A stretch of DNA of 64,000 bases from Nannochloropsis salina CCMP1776 (taxonomy: Eukaryota; Sar; Eustigmatophyceae; Eustigmatales; Monodopsidaceae). Both the position numbers and the translations under genes were made by a program. The notes under the pieces were generated by a model, which did not search any database, was not told the origin of the DNA, and saw nothing but the letters and a program-made list of their open reading frames with translations. The stretch is from NCBI GenBank assembly GCA_004565275.1, contig SDOX01000006.1, positions 1,202,183 to 1,266,182 of the forward strand, written 5' to 3'. This document shows, in pieces, positions 20,172 to 30,558 of the stretch; within the stretch, counting starts at the first letter, position 1, and every line of letters starts with the position of its first letter.

Positions 20172-21363
20172 GGCAGTGCTTGTTGTTAGAATCTAACAAC
20201 GAGGTTTCCTCCTAATGTGCGTGTTTATTTGGGTATTTAAGACTGCAAAAGGAGAATGATTGCCGCAAATAGTCGGCAACATTTTCGAATTGAGATCAAG
20301 CAAAGATGGGTTGAGGTTTGAGGAATATCTGCATTCATGAATGACACGAAGAGAAATTATACACAAAATGTGACCAACGTCGATGGATTCATTTTTCTAC
20401 TAATGGCACGTTTGTTGATTCTTTGGGAACGTGACGATGTCTCGTTGGGTTAGGGAACGTGCCTAGCAAACGCCACCAAAAAGGCGTGAATGCGGGTCAC
20501 TACGAGTGATTCAAAGTCTTGTAATTTATTCATTTATGATTATTACGAAAATTTATTGATGCGTTTCCAATGGCATTAATAAAACCTTGCAAGGAGGCGA
20601 TGGTAAGGTGTGTCGAGGTAGGAATTTACCCGGCAAAAAATACACCGCACACACCTTCCACACTGCCAGTGAAATCGCAAAAAAGACTGCTCACATGACA
20701 CACGCATCCAAAAAAGTGCAACACAAGGTATGCGTCCATGACAAGTACCCTCAGAATCATTTATCTTTGCAAAAACACAAATCCGGCGGTCACCGGAGGG
20801 GGGGGGGGGGGGGTTGGAAATATCACACATGATATGACGAGGTTCGACACACCTTTCTCATTTTGATGGAGAGACTCAAATCTAAAGGAGCACACCCCGC
20901 AGGGGTGGGCGGGACGCCTACAGTAGAAGTTTCTATCAGTGGAATTGTCGGTGAAAAGATGATACGAGTCGTTGGGTGGTGCGATTATGTTGCCGGTGGA
21001 CATGGCGGGATATGGTTCCAGAACTTGTTCTTATGCAAGGAAGCAGATGTCGTCATAATGTGGGCCGCGTGCATGCAGCATAACCCGCATGCCTGCCGGC
21101 TACGCGCGCATATGAAGCGTTTGAAATCTAACGTGGCCTTCCAGTGTGTAACCTTTATGACCTGTTCATGAAGAGACGTGCAGCGACCTAACTGTTTTCC
21201 ACGCGGGCACACACCTCGTGTGCCCCTAGTTCAACACGAAGCGAGTTGCTGCCCGTATCGATGTCTTGTTCTACACTAGGTACTCTTCCCAATCTAAGAC
21301 CATCCACTGAATGCATTGATATTTCTTCGACAGTCACAAAGAAAAAAGCCGCCAAGATTCATC
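20172..21363. other. Intergenic with a 16-G run
   Basis: About 1.2 kb without a recognisable gene. It includes an uninterrupted run of 16 G at 20798-20813 and several 8-10 nt A/T stretches. It separates the divergent oxidase-like gene and the small secreted-protein gene. Confidence 0.5.
20798..20813. repeat. Poly-G tract (16 nt)
   Basis: An uninterrupted G homopolymer on the + strand, likely length-variable and prone to sequencing error. Confidence 0.9.
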
Positions 21364-22042
21364 ATGGGTGGCCTTCGCCTTCACATGTTGGCTATGGCTG
21401 TGATGATTGCCGGGGCTGTGTTGAGTGATGCTGCAAAAGAGGCCAGCCGCGGTGATACCCAAGGTATCCACCCCCACCTTCGGTAAGTAGACATGTATCA
21501 GTTATATTGCAATAGATGGCTATATAACTTCTTGTTATGAATCCGAGACTTCTGTAAGCTGTCTCGTTCCTCCTTTGTGCTATGCCGCTTTGCATGAATC
21601 AAGTTCAACGCATTCATGTGTACATTGCCCTTCTTCCCGCAGGAAACGTGCCTTACTTCTGCCGCCTCGTGATGTGTACGCTATGACCCTTACAAACTCT
21701 TTGGCAGTGCCCGTTAACTCGACTTTCACCTTCAGCAAAGGTGTCACCAACTGGCTCATGATCGAGAAAAAACTCCTCCAACCGGGAATGTCATTTACTT
21801 CCGGTCCGTTCGAATACAAGGAGGGCAATGCCACCTTTCAGTATATCCTCCGCACGGTCAAGGCCAAGTACTGGCCGGCTGGCGCGGACTACTCGGGCCA
21901 GGAGGCACTCTGGCTCGATTCACCTTTTTCTGGTGTCACGGGCATAACTCCCCTACTGGAAGCAGAACTAACACCCAAGGAAGACGACGGCACGCGGCAG
22001 CGTATGGGCGCCCTCGTTCTCAAAATACCCACGGCCGCATAG
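21364..22042 (+). CDS. Small secreted protein, two exons, unknown function
   Basis: Exons 21364-21482 and 21643-22042, joined by a CG|GTAAGT donor and a CCGCAG acceptor with matching phase, give 172 residues. The N-terminus is a typical signal peptide: short start, hydrophobic core MLAMAVMIAGAVL, then small residues SDAA near 21-25. The mature part contains LPPRDVYAMTLTNSLAVPVNST, potential N-glycosylation sites (NST, NAT), and a patterned hydrophobic/aromatic core (FTFSKGVTNWLMIEKKLL, GPFEYKEGNATFQYILR, ALWLDSPFSGVTGI) that suggests a beta-rich fold. I recognise no family. The spliced signal peptide and its phase-matched join are strong signs of a real gene. Confidence 0.65.
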
Positions 22043-22827
22043 GAGCATCACGACGACTTTCCAAAAAGATAGGAAGCACGAGTGGTTGATGTGCACGTGT
22101 GGACTGTCTGTTTACCAAGGTCAGCGATGTCGTGCCGGGGGAAAGGATTGATGAAAGCCTGTACAAACCCAAAACCGAGGCGACGCGTCCTTGAGGATTG
22201 GAAAAGAATAGTCAGAGGACAAGAGTAAGGTTAGCAAGAACGAGAGGACGATCGGGGGAAGCAAGCTTTGCTTCCGATAGCGGAGACGAAGCGTTGTGGA
22301 ATATCAGTGCAGTAACTATACCCAGCTGTAATCGATGACATTAAATGGCGGGGAGTCGCAGAAATCGTAGAAGGGGTTTTTGATACTCGTGTTACTGTAG
22401 AATGTACAATCTGCCTCCCTTTTGCGGTGCATTGGATTTCAAAGTAAAGGCTGTATTACAGGAATAAGTAGATTTGCTGGAATTTAAAGGCTTCCCGCGT
22501 ACACATCAAGGCATTAAAGCGAATCATAGAATGGTGACGTCGTCATGGAGGCCGGGGCTCCTTATTTTCTTCGTAAAACAGGTAGCTTTACATCATATCC
22601 TCGTCGACACGAGCCGTCGTCCACATTCAGTCTCCCTTGCTTCACCGCGGACATAAAGTTTACGTATCAACATAATAACTATGGCTTTTTCTCCTTTTAT
22701 TGCCTGAACCCTCTCGTGACCAAATTTACCGGGCCATAAGAATAAGTGTCTCATCGCATTATCCGGTGCTGACCTACAAAACATCTGCAGACGACCAACG
22801 CTGATACCTTCGTACAGATTATCCAAA
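22043..22827. other. Convergent 3' spacer, nothing recognised
   Basis: About 780 nt between the stop of the small secreted gene and that of the opposing 733-residue gene. Only short unrelated frames are present. Confidence 0.5.
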
Positions 22828-25029
22828 TCACACCTCCACGTCCATCACAGCCGGCGATGCGTCCTCTCCCAACCCTCCCCCCCCCTTTTCTCTCTGTGAA
22901 AAGAAGGCCTCAGCACTTCTGAATACCTCCCTCGGTCCCCCTTCCTCTGGCCCGGCCCCGCCCTCCGCCCTCTCCTCCCCTCCCTCCTTATCCACTCCTC
23001 TATCCATATTCTTCCGAGAGGGGCTCTTACTCATGCCCTCCTGCCTCTCTCCTGCCTTCTCTCCCTCGTGCTCCGTTTCCTCGAAGGGGAAAAGGGAGGG
23101 ACAGGCCATCATGCACGGGACGGTCGGGTAAGGCAATGTGTGCGCCTCGCGTAGGAGACTGGACCTATGTGTATGCGTCGTCGGAGATGGTGACGGCGGT
23201 TGTGCAGATTTTCCCTGCGAGGATGCTGCCGCTTCGGCATCCTCTCGACGTGCTTGAAGCTCGCGGCCCAAGCGTTCGAAAACGGTGCCAAGGATGGCGT
23301 CATCCTCATCGCTGGCCAGGGGAAGGGAGGGTGAACGCGGTAGAGGAGGAGAAGGAGGGACGGGGGATGTGGTCTCTGTTGACAGGATCTTTGGCGAAGG
23401 GGGTGGAAGCGCCTGTTTGCTGTGTTTCTCGTCTTCACTTTTCTTGCTGCCGGAGACACGCTCCTGGATGGCCCGGAACGACGAGAGAGACGCAGAGGTG
23501 ATAGAAGGGCGGCGGGAGGGCGCGACGGCCGTCGCGGGCGACGCTGCAGGAGAAGAGGAAGAGCGCAAGGACAAGGCAGAGTCCGTGCTTGTGTTCCCTT
23601 GGTATAGGCGGGAAAAGACATCCGGTGCAACGACCGTGGTGCGGCGGGGAGAGCGAGGCAGGGAGGTGGGAGGGGAAGGGGACTCGGCCGTCGCCTGGGG
23701 CCTTTGGGCAGCATCCCCACCCGCTGCGGTGGAAGCCGAAGCCGCAGAAGACCGGGGCAATACAGGCGGGGCACCGGGCAAACAAGGGGCAAACGTACAT
23801 CCTTGAATCTCGAGCTCCATGTGCTCTGCTTCCCACGTTTTCACTTTCTCTTCTTTCTGCGTGGCTTCTGCGTGCAACCGGGCAAAGAGGGCCCGGGCTT
23901 CGGCCCCCCCCAACGACAGGGTGCGACGCGTGTGGGTCCCCTTATGGGAAGGAGCGGGCGAGATCACGGTGGAGGAAAGGGTGGCAGGGGCGTCTCTGGA
24001 ACTGTTGCTGACACGGGCGCTGTGCGCGTTCGAGGCAGCCGTCCCGGTTCGCGCCAAAAAATCGAAGACGGTTTCACCCGGTCCATGGCCACGCTTTATT
24101 CCTGCTTGTTCTCCCACGTCCCGCGTCGCACCTTTCCCTCCGGTGTGCACGGGGAGCGTCGGCCGGAACGAGGGCTGTTCCTGGGCGGCTTGTTCCTTCC
24201 GCAGGGCGCTCAGCTTGCTCTCCACGTGCCGTTGGTACGACTGGGCCCGTTCCACAAAAGGGACGTCGGAGGCCCGACCTCCAGGGCGTGTTCGGCTCGT
24301 GGAGGCAGCCCGGGAGACAAGCTTTGGATGGAAAGTGCATTCTGGGACTCTGGTGTCGGCGATGCGCTGGGCCAACCGTTCCCGTTGCCGCGCCGCCTCG
24401 GCGAAAAGACGATTGCTTGGTAGGGATGAGCTCGCCGGGAGGGTAGGCGGCACATGGGGGGGGGTGATCGGACCTGTCGATCTGCTTCTGCCTTCCCCCT
24501 TTATGCTGGCACGTCTTCCACTTGTCGGTGCTCGCCTGTGAGGGGTCGGACTATCGGGCGGGCCCTCGCCCGTCCTTTGAGAGGCTGGGGGGGGGGCGTG
24601 GGGGTGCTGGGACCCTGGCATTCGAGTTGCATGATTTCGGGCGTCCAAGTCCAGTTGCTCGATGCGCTTGGTCATCGTTGCCACAATATTCTTGGCGGTG
24701 GTGGTAGGAAGGGCGGAACTCTGTGCTTTAGCCCGTGTTTCCACTGTTTTTATATCGACTTTTCTTGTTGCAGTAGCCAAGGTGGGAGAAAAAGTGCATT
24801 CGGCCGGCGTGGACTTTGACAGAGTTTCACGTCGGGCTTGCTGCGCCTTGGCTTGCTCGTACAGACGGGCGCCTGGCTCGGTGGAAAGGATGACGGCGGT
24901 AGACGATGACGACGGCGACGCGTGTTGCTCCGCCTGGGGCCTTTGTATTTTTTTAGATGCTTCCATGGGAGCTGCAACCGTGGTGGCGGCAGCTGCAGAG
25001 GCAGCAGCCGAGCGGGTGACACTTGGCAT
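22828..25029 (-). CDS. Hypothetical 733-aa protein with repeated CTFxPxL motifs
   Basis: A single open frame rich in Ala, Ser, Pro and Arg. It carries spaced copies of a short motif: ECTFSPTL (about 77), ECTFHPKL (about 230), PSFRPTLP (about 290) and GCTFAPCLP (about 411). Each of the clear copies follows a charged helix such as LYEQAKAQQARRETL, RLFAEAARQRERLAQRI or RALFARLHAEATQKEEKVKTWE. This 'helix followed by (E/G)CTFxPxL' arrangement is seen in many cytoskeleton- and cilium-associated proteins of protists. The region between is disordered Ser/Pro sequence, and the C-terminus is acidic (GEDASPAVMDVEV). I would call it a putative microtubule or cytoskeletal protein with low confidence. No introns are needed. 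Confidence 0.55.
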   Translation of the reverse strand: MPSVTRSAAASAAAATTVAAPMEASKKIQRPQAEQHASPSSSSTAVILSTEPGARLYEQAKAQQARRETLSKSTPAECTFSPTLATATRKVDIKTVETRAKAQSSALPTTTAKNIVATMTKRIEQLDLDARNHATRMPGSQHPHAPPPASQRTGEGPPDSPTPHRRAPTSGRRASIKGEGRSRSTGPITPPHVPPTLPASSSLPSNRLFAEAARQRERLAQRIADTRVPECTFHPKLVSRAASTSRTRPGGRASDVPFVERAQSYQRHVESKLSALRKEQAAQEQPSFRPTLPVHTGGKGATRDVGEQAGIKRGHGPGETVFDFLARTGTAASNAHSARVSNSSRDAPATLSSTVISPAPSHKGTHTRRTLSLGGAEARALFARLHAEATQKEEKVKTWEAEHMELEIQGCTFAPCLPGAPPVLPRSSAASASTAAGGDAAQRPQATAESPSPPTSLPRSPRRTTVVAPDVFSRLYQGNTSTDSALSLRSSSSPAASPATAVAPSRRPSITSASLSSFRAIQERVSGSKKSEDEKHSKQALPPPSPKILSTETTSPVPPSPPLPRSPSLPLASDEDDAILGTVFERLGRELQARREDAEAAASSQGKSAQPPSPSPTTHTHRSSLLREAHTLPYPTVPCMMACPSLFPFEETEHEGEKAGERQEGMSKSPSRKNMDRGVDKEGGEERAEGGAGPEEGGPREVFRSAEAFFSQREKGGGGLGEDASPAVMDVEV

Positions 25030-25876
25030 ATGTATGGAGAGGTTTTATTCCTTCGCACAGGCAGAATGCGGAACTGTCGATCGACAACCTACCCGTTGAG
25101 ATGAGAAGGGTGATAAGTGCCAAGGTGAACGACCAGTCAAATCAGGGGTCACACAGTGCTGCGCACCTTTAGACTTGCCTACAAATAAATTTTATTTATA
25201 CTAGTCGAACTCGTAGGACATAGAAGAAGTGTACGGGCAATTACAGTAACACGTGAAAAAGACGCCCATGAAGTAATATAAAAGAGTCTCTCAAGTTTTG
25301 TGATCTATCCGAAGCAACAGGCCCCTCAAAGCCGTGCAGTAATGGATAAAGTCATAAGATGTAATTTTGGCTGGTTAAGCGGAGGTACTTACGCATGCAC
25401 TCCTAGCCATGGACGGGTAGACTCCGTCACTTATACGGCGTAGAATTTCGTGTGCGCTCGCAAGGCGCGAAGGTCGGAAGGGAAGAAAAGGAGGCCTGAA
25501 AATTGCGCGAAATAGGTTCCCCTCTTCTCTGAAACCTGCGCGAAACATCTCCCTTTCTCGAAAAAAAATGCGCGAAAAAGCTTCCTACGGTTTGCGAAAA
25601 GTGCGCGAAAACCTCCTCGACAGGGGGACTGACGGGCTGCGTTCAAGTGTCTACTGTCTTGCCGGCAATGGCGCAGCGTTTGGAACCGATCCATGCGGTG
25701 GTCAGGAATGTATCTCTGCTCTATCACTCATCAAAATATCAACCATTCGTTTCTGCAGGGCGTTGTCTTCTGTCCCCGATATCGGTCGACTACTTTGTTT
25801 GTTTGCCGATCGCAGCCCACCCTGGCATTGCTGCAGGGTTCAGGTTACCTCCCCTCCCCCGTGCTTTGTGACGAAA
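25030..25876. other. Divergent spacer, nothing recognised
   Basis: It separates the divergent CTFxPxL gene and the plastid-targeted gene. Around 25440-25620 the sequence GCGCGAAA(A) recurs at short intervals; this may be a local tandem-like or regulatory motif. No gene was identified. Confidence 0.45.
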
Positions 25877-28394
25877 ATGAGCAGAAGAAGAAAACACAGA
25901 AGTCAACAGATATCAGCCAAGGCTACTGTGGGGGCACTTTTAGTTTGCAACTCCGGTACGTACTTCTGCACGGACGGGCGAATTATGAAGTCAGATAGCA
26001 TAACGGGCAAGTGAACGGCTATGGCCTCGCACCCGTCAATCCCATCACATAGCCGTCACACCCTCCCTTTGTTTGTCACATCCCTATTATGTAACAGCCA
26101 ACGCCTTCTTGTGGGGTGGTAACTGTGGTTCGTTGTATTCCTCATCGCGGCGGCTGTGCATTTCCAAAGGCCATCTCAGCCGAGCACCAGTGCTGTCGCT
26201 CCCCTTTTCAATCGTTTCCGTAAAGAGAGTCCCGCGTCCTGTTTTTTTCAATATGGACAAGACAAAATTTTGTTTTCGATCTTTGACTGCTTTGGCATCC
26301 ATCAGGAATGACGACCCACGAGAAGATGAAACAGGACGAGCACCACCATCACCGCAACCACCTCAAGTGGAAGAGCATCAGTCGCAGGAGCGGGAGCAGA
26401 TCGAGCCATCCCCTGACACCTTGGATACTCAAGCTTCCTCCACTCCCCCTTCTTCCCCCTCTGAGGCAGAAACCACCGGGCGATCGAACGCACCGCCGCC
26501 TCTCACGCCGGAGGGGCCTTCTCCCTACCCGTACCCCCCTTATGGCTACCCGCCCTACCCGGCTGCTTACTACTACCCACCCCCACCTTCCTTCTATCCT
26601 CCTTCTCCCCCATCCACGGACGCGCCGCCCTCTTCCTCTCCCAGCGACTCCTCCACCGTCCCTGCGGACGCGCCATCCCCTCCCCCGTACGACCTTAACG
26701 CAGCCTCCTATTTCCTGGGAGGTTCTCCGTACTACCCACCTCCGCCCTATCCTCCAGGTGATAACGAACAAGACCCCAATCTTTCGGCCGGGACCGCACA
26801 GCTCCAGCAACAAGCAGCGCAGCAGCAAGAGTGGATGCAGTCCATGTACGGCGCGTATTACAACCAGACAAGGGGAGAAGGAGGGGGCGAAGGAAGGGAG
26901 GGGGAAAGGTGGGGAGAGGCGTATGCGCGGGCCATGTATTCGTATTATCCTCCTCCTCCTTATTACTATGACCCGTACTACGGTGCCACGGGACCGGTGG
27001 CGTGGGGAGAGGGGGAGGAGGAGGAGGACGACGAGTGGAGTGAGGACGAGTGGAGTGAGGACGAGTGGAGTGAGGACGAATGGGAGAAGGAGGAGGAGGA
27101 GGAAGAGGAATGGAGGAGACGAGGAAGGGAAGGGTGGGAGGAAGAGGATGAGGAGGAGAAGGAGGGGCTGGACGACCTGATCAGCGACGCCATCACGTCG
27201 GTGACCTTGGGGGAGGGAAAAGACGGGAGAAGGGAGGAAGAGGGGAAGGAGGAGGAGATGAGTGAGCCTCAAGAAGGGTCGATTCTTCCGTCCACGCGTG
27301 CGCAGGAAGAGGGCAGGAAGGAGGAGGAGGAGGACGGGAGGGTGAGGGGGAAGGAAGGGGTAGTGGTGGAGGAGGAGGTGGGAGGGAAGCAGGAAGGGAA
27401 AGAGGAGGCGACGGAAGGGAAGGAGAAGGAGAAGGAGAAGGAGGAGGAAGAGGAAGAGGAGGAGGCAGAGGAGGCCAACAAAGTCGTGGAGATGCCGCCA
27501 TCGTCCAACGCGGAGGAGGATAGTGGGGGGCGGGAAGAGGAAAAAGAGGAGGAGGACGAGCAGGCGGATGGGAAGGACGACGCTTCCGCTCCCTCTGTCT
27601 CTTTCTCGGCCTCTCTGGCGCGGGCAGCAGGTACTGCATCCGCCGCATTCTCCTCATCCTTGGCCAGTGCGCCCTCTCCCTCGGCCTCCTCCCCTTCCGA
27701 GGACTCGAATCCTTTCGAACCCGCCCCGTCCTCCCCCCCTCCCTCCCTCCCCCCCTCCTTTTCCTCCCCTCCTTCCGGCGCACCCAAAGCTTGGTGGGAA
27801 CAAAAATACCTACAGCTGGTCGAAGGCACATCCTTCGACCCTGCGGAGGCGGGCAAACGTCGGTCCATCTTCGGGTTCTACCAACGGGAAGGAGAAGAGG
27901 CACCGGATTTACCGTTTTTGCCCTCTGGAGACCCCCCGGAAGACGCCGAGCTTCCCGTCTTCCGCCGGGAGCAGTTTGTGAACACGACCTGGACGTTGGG
28001 GACCGTTTCGGACGGTTGGAATCCGTTGAAACGCGTGCAACGGACCCGGGTTTTCTTTCGGGAAGACGGTCGCGTCATTTGGGTCAATGGGGGAAACAAG
28101 GGGGAGTGGACGTACGACGCGCGCAGCAACGTCTTTCGCTTCGGGCGGGAATCGTTTTTGAGTTGGAGCGGCCGCCGGAGTTACCCCACTCTACTGACGG
28201 AGGAGCGCTCGTTGTACTACATGCAAGGTTTCGTGATTGGGTGGGCGCCTTTTACCCCTCTAAGCGTCTTCGGTTTGTGGCAAATGTATCGGGACGACGT
28301 GAGTGAGGAGGAAAGAGGGGTGGCACCCTGGGAGGAGGAGGAAGAGGGAGGGGAGGGAGGGGAAGGGGGGAAGAAGAGTATGTTGCGCGGGTGA
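25877..28394 (+). CDS. Plastid-targeted protein of unknown family with Pro/Tyr and acidic low-complexity regions
   Basis: Two exons, 25877-25955 and 26098-28394; donor TCCG|GTACGT, acceptor GTAACAG|CCAAC, phases match; 791 residues. The joined N-terminus (MSRRRKHRSQQ, then ATVGALLVCNSANAF) is a signal peptide ending in an A-NAF site resembling the heterokont ASAF cleavage motif, followed by an Arg/Ser/Lys-rich transit-like stretch. The mature protein has a Pro/Tyr-rich region (repeats of PPY/YPP, about 150-330), an acidic part with a 15-nt tandem repeat encoding SEDEW, Glu/Lys-rich runs, a Ser/Pro linker, and then a compact C-terminal domain from about 587 (WWEQKYLQLVEGTSF, FVNTTWTLGTVSDGWNP, VFFREDGRVIWVNGG, GEWTYDARSNVFRFGRES). 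This domain looks beta-rich and conserved-type but I cannot name it. The targeting inference is good; the function is unknown. Confidence 0.75.
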
Positions 28395-28869
28395 GACGCG
28401 AAGGAGAGGGAGGAAAAGCAGGCGAGGAATGGCTGCGACCCGTGCCTGGGAACGACAGGCATGATGGGCGGAGGGAACGATCACATCGGGAAAGGGCGCA
28501 GAGGAGGGAAATGGAGAGGAGGGAAAAGGAGAGGGGATGAGGCAACAACCAGGACTTTGGGATAGGAAGGGTCAGCGAGCCTCTGACCGAGAAAGTAGCG
28601 GAAATTCGAGAGATTGCGCGTTGATCGCATAATTGCATTTGTGGAAATTTAAAAGCCATTGCTAGGACGCGTCTTCAACATGTTCCGCCAACTCCGGGTG
28701 ACATTTGTAGGTAACACCGACCCGTCATCCTTACTCATGCGTTCCTCCCCTCGTCTAAAATCTTAGCCAACCGTTTTCCACCCTACTTGTACCTTATTTT
28801 ACTTCTCAATTCTCTTCTTGGTCACAAAATTGTCGACGCAAGTTTTTGAACCCCTGCTTACAGCTTGTC
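28395..28869. other. Convergent 3' spacer
   Basis: About 475 nt between the plastid-targeted gene and the opposing membrane-protein gene. Its first 200 nt are purine-rich on the + strand, a continuation of the low-complexity composition. No gene was seen. Confidence 0.5.
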
Positions 28870-29505
28870 TCAACGTGAGTTTTGGAGGGGGAGGACAAGG
28901 AGAAGGACAATATTGTATACTGAGTGCGCAGAGAGCAACCTCCAGAAAGAAAGATCAGAAGCCAGACGGGGCCCACAAAAGCCTGAAAATATAAACAAGA
29001 GCAAGTGGATGCGCCATCCTAGCGTCATAATCGGCATGTGTACACTGGGACGAATAGGAAGAACCCAGATGGCAAAAGCCATGTTGAGCAAGTCTACAGC
29101 TTTGACGGCAACGATGAGATAAACTACCAATAGAACAGGGAGGTCACGGCTTAATATCTTCAAGGCTTCTTCCTCTATGGGAGCACCGCTAAAGGCAGCC
29201 TGAAAACCCGGGCACAACTGCGCATGCTGGAATAGCCTGAGGGTTTGCATTAGGAAATGTATGCAGGCACCAAGATGCAAGATCCAGCGAAGCCAAAAAG
29301 ACTGCCCTTTACGGGTCCATTCAAGAGGATTGTGACTTGATACAGCATACTGCTTCGTATGTTTATCGTAGGATTCATATAAATTTTTCGCTGTCACATG
29401 TTTGACCCGTCTCCCAACGTGTGCGCGAGGAAAGCCGGAGGTGGTAGAAGGCAGCTCTGGAAAAGAAGGAGGCCGGCAGGCGCTTGTATTGATACCAGCG
29501 CTCAT
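28870..29505 (-). CDS. Hypothetical membrane protein, about four TM segments
   Basis: A 211-residue frame. The hydrophilic N-terminal third includes HVGRRVKHVTAKNLYESYDKH. The rest holds four hydrophobic stretches: SFWLRWILHLGACIHFLM, DLPVLLVVYLIVAVKAVDLLNMAFAIWVLP, GWRIHLLLFIFSGFCG and VYNIVLLLVLP. The RDLPVLLVV...AIWVLP segment loosely resembles membrane desaturases, but the histidine boxes of that family are absent, so I do not assign it. It may be a complete small protein or a remnant of a larger one. Confidence 0.4.
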   Translation of the reverse strand: MSAGINTSACRPPSFPELPSTTSGFPRAHVGRRVKHVTAKNLYESYDKHTKQYAVSSHNPLEWTRKGQSFWLRWILHLGACIHFLMQTLRLFQHAQLCPGFQAAFSGAPIEEEALKILSRDLPVLLVVYLIVAVKAVDLLNMAFAIWVLPIRPSVHMPIMTLGWRIHLLLFIFSGFCGPRLASDLSFWRLLSAHSVYNIVLLLVLPLQNSR

Positions 29506-30558
29506 AGCGCGTTAAACTATAGATTTACATGTATCAAGATTTTTTAAGCAGTCAGATGAGTCCGCAACGGGCTAAAAAGAGAGGCATAGGCGGGACAGGT
29601 GGTCAAGGCCGCAGAAGCAGGAACGAACGTGTGACAAGTTGAACTTCAACATGGGAAGGATAAATTACCTAGGACAGACTTTGATAACAGTGTGCCTGCA
29701 AACACCACACCCCACGTGAACGGCTGTAGCGTTGTTGTCTATATGCGTATGATGAGCTTGGCCGTCGAATTCTTCATGTGCCCCCATGCACTGAGGACCG
29801 CTTGGTCAAGTTACCAGTTCTCGGAAGGAGGAACGAAGGGAACTGTGACGCGGAAAAATCACGCTGCCACCATTGACCCGATTTAAACACAACCAGTGTC
29901 TCTCTGTGCACTCATTCTGGAAGCATTTATATACGATGAAAGCTATGTTAAATTCCGAGGGGCTCGCTTTTGCACACAAACAAAAAAGCGATTTCGGCTG
30001 AGCAGGCTTGCTCGCACTTGTTGCAATCGTTACGGGACGCATGAAGCTTCAAAAGCTCAAAAGCATATGAGATGGCTTTATCACTTTTAATTTGCTTCTA
30101 TGGGTAATAAAGGACAGTCCAAGCCCGATAAAAGTCTTATCCTTGAGGTATATGTAGGCTCATGGCATTGGTTTCCTGGTCTGGCCTCTCCTTTTCGAGC
30201 AGAACCAGGCTAACATGAATAAAAATTGAAGTGATGGATGAAATGGTTTAGCAAGGCTTTTCCTCAGCAAAAAAAGAAGTCTGGTATGAGCTCTGTTTGG
30301 CAGAAGTAATGAATGTGTACCTGTACAGCTTTCGGGTGTTCTATCCTCCTACTATGGTGCGCGATGCTCACGTCCCGACAGCAATACATTCTGGATCATG
30401 AATCAGATGACTTGATCGATTATGCCTATGCTTCAACCATCTCAAATTTACAATGACTTCCCTTTTTCCCCACTGTTTCACAGGGACTTTCCATGCTAGT
30501 ATCCTCCACGCATGCCTCGCCCAGCCCATGTGCACATAGTCAAGGCCACCTTGCGGGG
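29506..30558. other. Divergent spacer, nothing recognised
   Basis: About 1 kb, AT-rich, between the divergent membrane-protein and YidD genes. No repeats or RNA genes were identified. Confidence 0.5.

Noticed and set aside
26349-27272. 307-codon minus-strand frame opposite the plastid-targeted gene
   Set aside because: It is an antisense shadow of the acidic and Pro/Tyr-rich coding sequence with no independent features.
28870-29505. Fatty acid desaturase assignment
   Set aside because: One hydrophobic segment is similar in feel, but none of the three histidine boxes is present.
30493-30558. Upstream ATG of the YidD gene
   Set aside because: Using it would place a polar stretch before the signal peptide; the downstream ATG at 30559 gives a standard signal peptide.
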